A stretch of 64,000 nucleotides of DNA from positions 44,308 to 108,307 of the forward strand of contig JASANE010018493.1 of NCBI GenBank assembly GCA_030248225.1, in the 5' to 3' direction. This DNA comes from Trileptium ribeirensis. Lineage: Eukaryota > Nematoda > Enoplea > Enoplida > Thoracostomopsidae. Shown piece by piece: positions 58,247 through 64,000 of this stretch; positions within the stretch are counted from its first letter, which is position 1, and the number at the start of each line of letters is the position of its first letter. The notes below the pieces were generated by a model. The model was not told the origin of the DNA, made no database searches, and saw only the letters and a list, made by a program, of their open reading frames with translations. Both the position numbers and the translations under genes were made by a program.

Positions 58247-59373
58247 AAATAGTCCCCGTAACAGAAGTAATAATTCCATTTGTCCACGCTGTCGATACCA
58301 GAACACACATTTGTTGCTGAACGTGATCGGCATGAGACGAATGGGAATTGATTGTGATGATTTGTCGTTTGATAGCAAATTCCAGTTTCTTGAGCCGCCG
58401 CCATAGCGTGACGCTGAACAAATCTTTTGTCGTCACAGCAATCCGCTACATAACTATCCCGCGCTAGTAGTTTACAAGGTACGCTGTATTTGTTGGTTGC
58501 TAAATAATACTCCCTACCACCGTAATCAAAGGTTTTGCGAAAAAACTTAGGAGCGAATTTGTCTATTGCTGCATGGGAGTGGCCTGTTCCATTAGATGAC
58601 TGTCCAGTTATATTTTCTTCACTACTTCTAATATTATTTTTGTCGATAACATTATTCAAATTAGGACCAACTTGCAAGAAGTTAGAACATCTTGGTAAAA
58701 CGTTCTCGTAAACACACTTCGCACATGACGAATTATTATGTTTTGTTAAATATGTCGAGTTTGCATTTAATATTGACGATTCGCTTAAGAAACAGTCGTA
58801 TTCGGTTGGAATCGAGGGCATAACGTAGTCATGATGCACAAAGTCGCATGAACTTTTCTCGACATACCACTCATCCGGTGTGTGTAATTGATAAAAATTA
58901 TCATACGACGCAGATAAGTTACAGGCTTTAGTAGCTAAAAGTGGTTTTTTAACAGGAAAAGTTCGTTCACCGCGATGCAAACTAGACATATCTCTATTGG
59001 TTTGATTGATGTGTTCATTACTGGCGCTGCTAAAATAATTGTCTTCATCACGATACAAAGGTGTATCTGACGAACGGCTACTGCGAATATTACCGAAACC
59101 GTTTTGGAGTTGATCGTGTCCGCGTCCGCCATGTAAATCATTTGCCGAACCGCGATGAGGTGAGGAAGGCTTTCGCGGCCTCGTTTCGACAGTATCAGTA
59201 ACTGTAACATTAATCGGAGGAATTGGCAATTGACGCCGACGTGCGACCGGTGTATAGTAACACCGCCTCTCATGAATCGCATATACAGCTTGTGGTTCCT
59301 CACATTGTTCATTATCTCGATTAAGAGGACGCATATTTTGAGACCAGCGGTTATATAACAGAAAGTTCTCCAT
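58247..59373 (-). CDS. Large 5' exon A of the rabphilin-like gene (375 codons)
   Basis: Open frame from ATG at 59373 (context GATTATGG; the TTG three codons earlier is not needed) to the donor GTAAGC at 58246-58241, ending TAT TT in phase 2. There is an in-frame TAA upstream and no AG between that stop and the ATG, so it reads as a first coding exon. Landmarks: RRRQLPIPP (45-53), NVTVT (55-59), FYQLHTPDEW (160-169), SIPTEYDCFLSESSIL and CAKC (217-220). The same series occurs in the exon at 8-10 kb. The rest is Ser/Asn/Tyr-rich and probably disordered. It can splice in frame to 5602 (CYGDY-L-KMVERV) or to 9936 (Y-F-RTQLNN). It is linked to the zinc-finger exons by phase, orientation and paralogy, across a 49-53 kb intron, not by direct proof. 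Confidence 0.68.
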
Positions 59374-59940
59374 AATCAGCAATAAAATTTGTTGTTCAAT
59401 AATTTTTAGATAACATAGTTTTAAGCCTTACCCAATTATAGTAGACGTAAAATCTGCTACGATGAAACCTACTAATGCAGACAACAGTCATTTTGAAGCA
59501 TATTGATGCATCAAAGAACACATTTTAGTTCAAATATTTATAAATAATTTTTCCTCAATGTCGTGTTGTACAAATATGTTATGAAATTACCAAAATGTGT
59601 TGTATCTGCTTATATGGTATGCAGCAACTCTATATAAGCATATGAGCAAATTGTTTATATCAGCGATGTGGAAGGTCTATTTCATTTTGTGTATTCGCAA
59701 TAAAGTTTTATGCGTACACCAAATGCTAGAATCAACTGGAAATAATATGAACTGGGAATTGTAAATAAAATACAATCCAAATTTATTCAGTTCCTATCGT
59801 TTTAACCCAACTGAATTCAGTTTCAGGAGGAAGAATAAAGAAAGAATAGACGTACTGTTGCGTTACACCAGATAATAATTTTATTAACTAGTATCTATTT
59901 CATTTTCGACTATCGTTTACTAGAAGCAAAAAACGACGAA
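59374..59940. other. Upstream region of exon A, no gene seen
   Basis: Would contain the 5' untranslated region and promoter if exon A is a first exon. I see no clear core promoter motif that I would defend in this AT-rich sequence. Confidence 0.4.
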
Positions 59941-59949
59941 GGTAACCAA

Positions 59950-62630
59950 ACCAGGCAAGGCAATCCAACCATCGCTAAATGTGTCCAGGTCAACGAATTA
60001 CGTCATATGCAACAAAGATGGAGGTCAGGACTGTTTCGAGTGCGGCCTGTGCGCTGGATGGATTCATTTTGCTTGTTCGTCAGTTCTAGACAACAAATCA
60101 CTAAAGGCTGTAACAAAAGGCGAAAACATGCTCGTCGTGTACAGCTTGCCAGAAATTTGCTCAAAACCGATGTAATGATAACCTGAATAAAGCGCCGCCA
60201 ACTTCGGTCCAACCCAGCGATGACCATCGCGAAAAGATAGAGCGTCCGCTGGAAACGCTAACACAGTCGCTCGCCAACATTGCTACATATCGAGCAACCG
60301 ACGATAAGGCAACAATCAACTAAGTCGCTCATACGCATTCTATTCCAAAGTCTGCCGCAAAAAACATTGTAAACCAAGTGCACGAAGGTTCCAGTGATAA
60401 TGGCGCCAACCATCAACATTGTCTCGTGTTTTCAACGTTCCTGAAAGCGGAAAAGATCTCCAGATAGTTTCCGATATTTGCTATCGTCTCGATCCATCAG
60501 CGGATGTTGAATATGTATTTCGCATGGGACTGCTGAACACTACAAAGCGCAACAACGATCGTAACGAACGTTCTACAGCTCCACGACTGCTCAAATTTCG
60601 TTTTCGAGCTTGCACTGTAGCACGCTCGGTCCTGCAGCAAGCACCGTGTTTAAAATAGATGCCTGAGTACAAAGGTCTCTACATTCGCCGGTCAATGTCG
60701 ACACAGGAGCAAAATCAACTTTCTGCCGCTAGGCGCAAAGCTTATGAGCTGAACATGAACGCTGGCAAAAACGCGAACAACCGGGACAAATTCGTCGTTT
60801 TGAATGAAAAATTAGTATTTACAAAGACTGCACTTTCGCTAATAGCAGGTTTGTCGGTGGAAAGCCTTGCAATGTGGATTATGAATATATTTCGCATAAT
60901 GGTAAAGTTACATTACAGGTAATCTAGAGCAGGGGGTAGATACGCATTTATTCTGTAATAGTCATATTGAGTGTAAGTTTCTTAATACCCAGAGTCTGCG
61001 TAACAAAATTCCAGAGCTTGAATCTATTTTGTGCAGCAAACTATTAATGCTTTTAGCTATTTGTGAAACATGGTTTAGTAACGAATTCCCCACTTTATTA
61101 TTTGACTGTGGAAATTATACAGTTTATCGTAAATACATAAGCGAAGGCAGAGGTGGCGGAGTAGATTTTTTCGGTCGCAAAGACAAACGCATATCATCGT
61201 CAGTTTTTCAGAGCCAGAATTTGACTCGCTGAAATTATAGCGCTTGATATTTTTGTTACTACTAAACATAGGGTGGCATGCATATACAGGACGCCGCAAT
61301 GCGACGCTGCACATATGGCGTGTTTGTGTAGCTACCTGAAACGTCTGTGTGAGGTTACCTGTCCTGTTACTATACTAGGTTATTTTAATTTACCCGATAT
61401 TAACTGGACAGAATATTCTTGGCCAAAAACTTCTATTAACATTCGCTTTATGGACAACATCCAATAATTAGGCTTACATCAGATGGTATCATTCCCCACA
61501 CGAATGGGGCATTGTATTGATCTGGTCGTGTATCGCAATACATCACCATTGAATGTGTCAAGCATAACTAGAGGTGATGAACTTTCCGGTCATGCATCGG
61601 TTCATTTTCATCTATCAGTATTTATTAACAGTGATACAGCGAGTCAGTCTGTGTTTGTTTACGCTTTTAAGAACACTGATTTTTAAAGCCTAAATAACTA
61701 TTTGTTTTCAGTTAATTGGGATATTGTTTTGAACAGTTTATTTACTGTAGCGGTGAAGAGGTATATATTTACACAGATTTTAACGAAGCTGTTGAAAAAT
61801 TCGCACGTAAACTAAAAGTAGACTCCAAAAAAGGTAGTTTTACGTACCCTCTTTTCATTAGGAAACTGCTCAAACGAAAAACAAAGCTATGGAGGATGAG
61901 TAAACTTACATAAAATTTCAATGACTACAACAAACTTTGTTTAAATTGCTCTAAGGCTATTGCTTGACTTAAGCGTGCCCGAGAAACAAACGTTATTAAC
62001 AGTAGGAATCGTAATGATCTCTTTAGATACGTTAAAAACAGATTATACTTCAAATCAGCTTTTGGTGCTTTGAGTGCATCAAACGGTGGATTGATTACTG
62101 ACGACAATACTCGTACTGATATTTTGGCGAGCGCTTTTGCATCAGTTTTTGTTGATGACGCCGAACAGTATCCAACAGTTCAACCCACTGTTGTTTCTGA
62201 TAATAACTGTCTTGGGTTACTTTTTCTCCACAAATTGTTCATAAATTTATGGGGTGTTTGAAATCAAAACACAGCCACTCTCCCGACGGTTATACTCAAT
62301 ACTTTCTTAAAATGCCAGAGATTCACTTTGTTTCCCTCTTGCCCATATTTTCGAACAATCCTTTGTAAATGTCCGCTTACCAAGAAGCTGGCTATGTGCT
62401 GACATAGTTCCATTATACATAAAAGGCGATTCATCTCTTGCGATAAATTATAGCCCTATATCATTACATTCTAACTGTTGAAAAATTATGGAGTCCATTA
62501 TTAATAGTCGTATACAGTCTTATTTGGGTTACAATAATATAATTAACCCAAACCAACATGGTTTTGCGGATGTTAAGGGGCATGACCCAGGTCTGCTATT
62601 AAATACGACACAATACTGCTGACTACTTGA
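59950..62630 (+). pseudogene. CR1/Jockey-like LINE, decayed
   Basis: ORF1 remnant: PHD-type finger (ECGLCAGWIHFACSSV near 60035; the next Cys pair, CSSCTACQKF, is in a shifted frame), then an RRM-like segment (FNVPESGKDLQIVSDICYRL to RRKAYELNMNAGK, 60430-60765). ORF2 remnant: AP-type endonuclease pieces LNTQSLRNKIPELES, CETWF, GRGGGV, ILGYFNLPDINW and SGHASVHF (60990-61620). Reverse transcriptase start: FASVFVDDAEQ, SHSPDGY and NPNQHGFADV (62110-62580). Catalytic GDFN reads GYFN and the terminal SDH reads SGH, so the endonuclease is dead. Many stops and frameshifts are present and the palm motifs are missing. Plus strand, upstream of exon A of the minus-strand gene. Confidence 0.8.
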
Positions 62631-63270
62631 GATGTTGCTCGTAGTAGCGGCAACGTTTCTAGTTCCAACTTTGTTTCAAAATTAAACCCATTCTGTTCGC
62701 CTTAAATCATTGTAGTTTCAAAAAATTTTACGTGTTTAGCTGTTTCACTAATTAAAAGTTTCCGCTTTCGTTTTTTCAAATATAATATGAAAACAGTATA
62801 CACAATATAATATGAAAATAGTATACACTATTACAATGTTGTTGTGCTAGATCTTTGCTTGCGCATCATACAAAGCTGTGTTACAATAAACAAACAAATT
62901 TTTTATCATATTAAACTTTGGAAGGATAGAAAATACTGGAATGTGAATATGTTCTACATTTGTTAAGTACAAATTTTAGTACTTCATTTTTTTAATTGAA
63001 TACAATAAAATATTTTTATTCCTAATAATTTTCCTATGATTCAAATACTCCTATTCTTGAACATTTTTCTTAATTTTCCCCTCATTTCCCCCCTTTCCCC
63101 AATTTCCCCTCATCGTCCCCATATTTTGTTTGTTTTAAATTTTTTTGAACCTCCTCCTAATACTCACCTCTCACCGTCTAATTCCTGAAGCTGCTGGACC
63201 TTTAAACACCTGTGGCTATGGTATACTATGATATAAATATGTACATTAATAGAGACACTGGGGTGCAATA
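62631..63270. other. AT- and pyrimidine-rich stretch, no gene seen
   Basis: Includes ATATAATATGAAAA direct repeats near 62780-62820 and a C/T-rich tract at 63065-63130 (TTTCCCCTCATTTCCCCCCT). No coding content. Confidence 0.5.
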
Positions 63271-63760
63271 GTGAAACCATTGCTTATTAGGCATTGCGTT
63301 ATGCACATGTTGGTAGATTACTGGCCCCGTACCATTTGTCGTCGTGTTGGTGATGCTTACAGTGTATTAGTTACGTTTAATGATTTTAAGCAGTGCGCAA
63401 GCTTCCGCATATTTTTGTTCTACGTCCACAGAAATTCTGAGTTAAGTATCGATATGCGGACCACACTGAAACCCTTAGAATATAAACGCGCCCAAGCGAG
63501 ATTGGTCAATACAACCTTAATGGGGTTATGGCTTTAAACAAGGCTGACAATCTTCATGAAGATCTTTTCCATAAAACATTCTTCTGATCTATTGATTTCG
63601 TTTGATTTTTGAAATGAACAGAAGTTTCAACCATACATTGCGAAGTTAAATATGTTTATAGATCTTGGCGTCACAAATTACAAGTTGGTAATCTTGCCTG
63701 GCTTGCTTCGTAAAATTTGCATTAGCGGGGAAAGCTATGTATCCCGATTTTGAATCAGCT
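63271..63760 (+). pseudogene. 3' fragment of a LINE ORF2
   Basis: The end of the frame 63271-63537 reads TTLKPLEYKRAQARLVNTTL, then GLWL, followed in another frame by NKADNLHEDLF, and near 63660 RSWRHKLQVGN. This resembles the C-terminal tail of CR1/Jockey-type ORF2 (L-x-x-LE-x-RR-x-x-x-x-L ... LF). Homology is weak and rests on spacing. It may be the 3' end of the LINE at 60-62.6 kb after loss of the middle, or another insertion. Confidence 0.4.
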
Positions 63761-64000
63761 TTCTTTCGGCATTGGTAAAAATTTATAATGCTACCTAAGG
63801 CCACAAACATTGTAAACTTTTGAATGAAATAGTTTTTCTATCTTAATAGTATTACAGATGACATCAGCAAAATTTAAGTCTTTATTTTTGGCTGAAAATA
63901 TCTGTCTGCCATCAATAATGTACAAGATGCTGAAGATATGGCCAAACGGTTGTACTTAGGTGCTCGTGGAGTTACAAGAACATTTTACACCTTAAAATAT

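Overview
The window is AT-rich animal (metazoan) nuclear DNA, most likely from an invertebrate. It has spliced exons with GT-AG borders, very long introns, minisatellites, small inverted-repeat elements, one decayed LINE and two tyrosine-recombinase retrotransposons. I found no bacterial-type operons, tRNA, rRNA or CRISPR. I cannot name the species.

The only host gene I can support runs right to left (minus strand) across almost the whole window. It looks like a rabphilin-type Rab effector. Two large 5' exons, one at 58.2-59.4 kb (375 codons) and one at 8.0-9.9 kb (629 codons), are paralogous to each other. Each has an ATG in good context, an RRR-x-LP-x-PP motif starting at residue 45, an NVTVT motif just after it, and a consensus donor in phase 2. 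Either can be spliced in frame to the exon at 5.6 kb, which starts the rabphilin/Noc2-type zinc finger. The finger continues at 1.6-1.7 kb. The exon at 0.8-1.2 kb carries the family signature GAWFYQGLPKY followed by a third R-x-LP-x-PP motif. The C2 domains expected of rabphilin would lie beyond the left edge. The likeliest reading is alternative first exons about 49 kb apart, giving isoforms with long disordered N-termini.

The rest is intron filled with repeats. Left part: a 107-bp duplication, a 75-76-bp minisatellite (3.5-4.9 kb) and a small inverted-repeat element (6.0-6.4 kb). Middle: two inverted copies of a hairpin-rich 0.5-kb element (10.1 and 22.3 kb) and a 190-bp tandem array with a three-unit higher-order period (19.7-21.4 kb). 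At 26.7-31.1 kb (minus) and 50.1-54.5 kb (plus) lie two related retrotransposons of the PAT/Ngaro (DIRS-order) type. Both have the layout A - gag/RT/RNase H/methyltransferase-like - B - A - tyrosine recombinase - B. The recombinase of the second is a complete 349-residue frame with all expected catalytic residues; that of the first is dead. A foldback element (34.7-35.3 kb), a 32-bp inverted repeat (39.8 kb), a 59-bp tandem array (44.4-45.2 kb) and an old ~175-bp repeat (46.7-47.4 kb) follow. At 60-62.6 kb, upstream of the 5' exon, is a decayed CR1/Jockey-like LINE on the plus strand, with a second LINE 3' fragment near 63.3-63.8 kb.

Exon borders and family assignments come from reading motifs by eye; no alignment or expression data were available.
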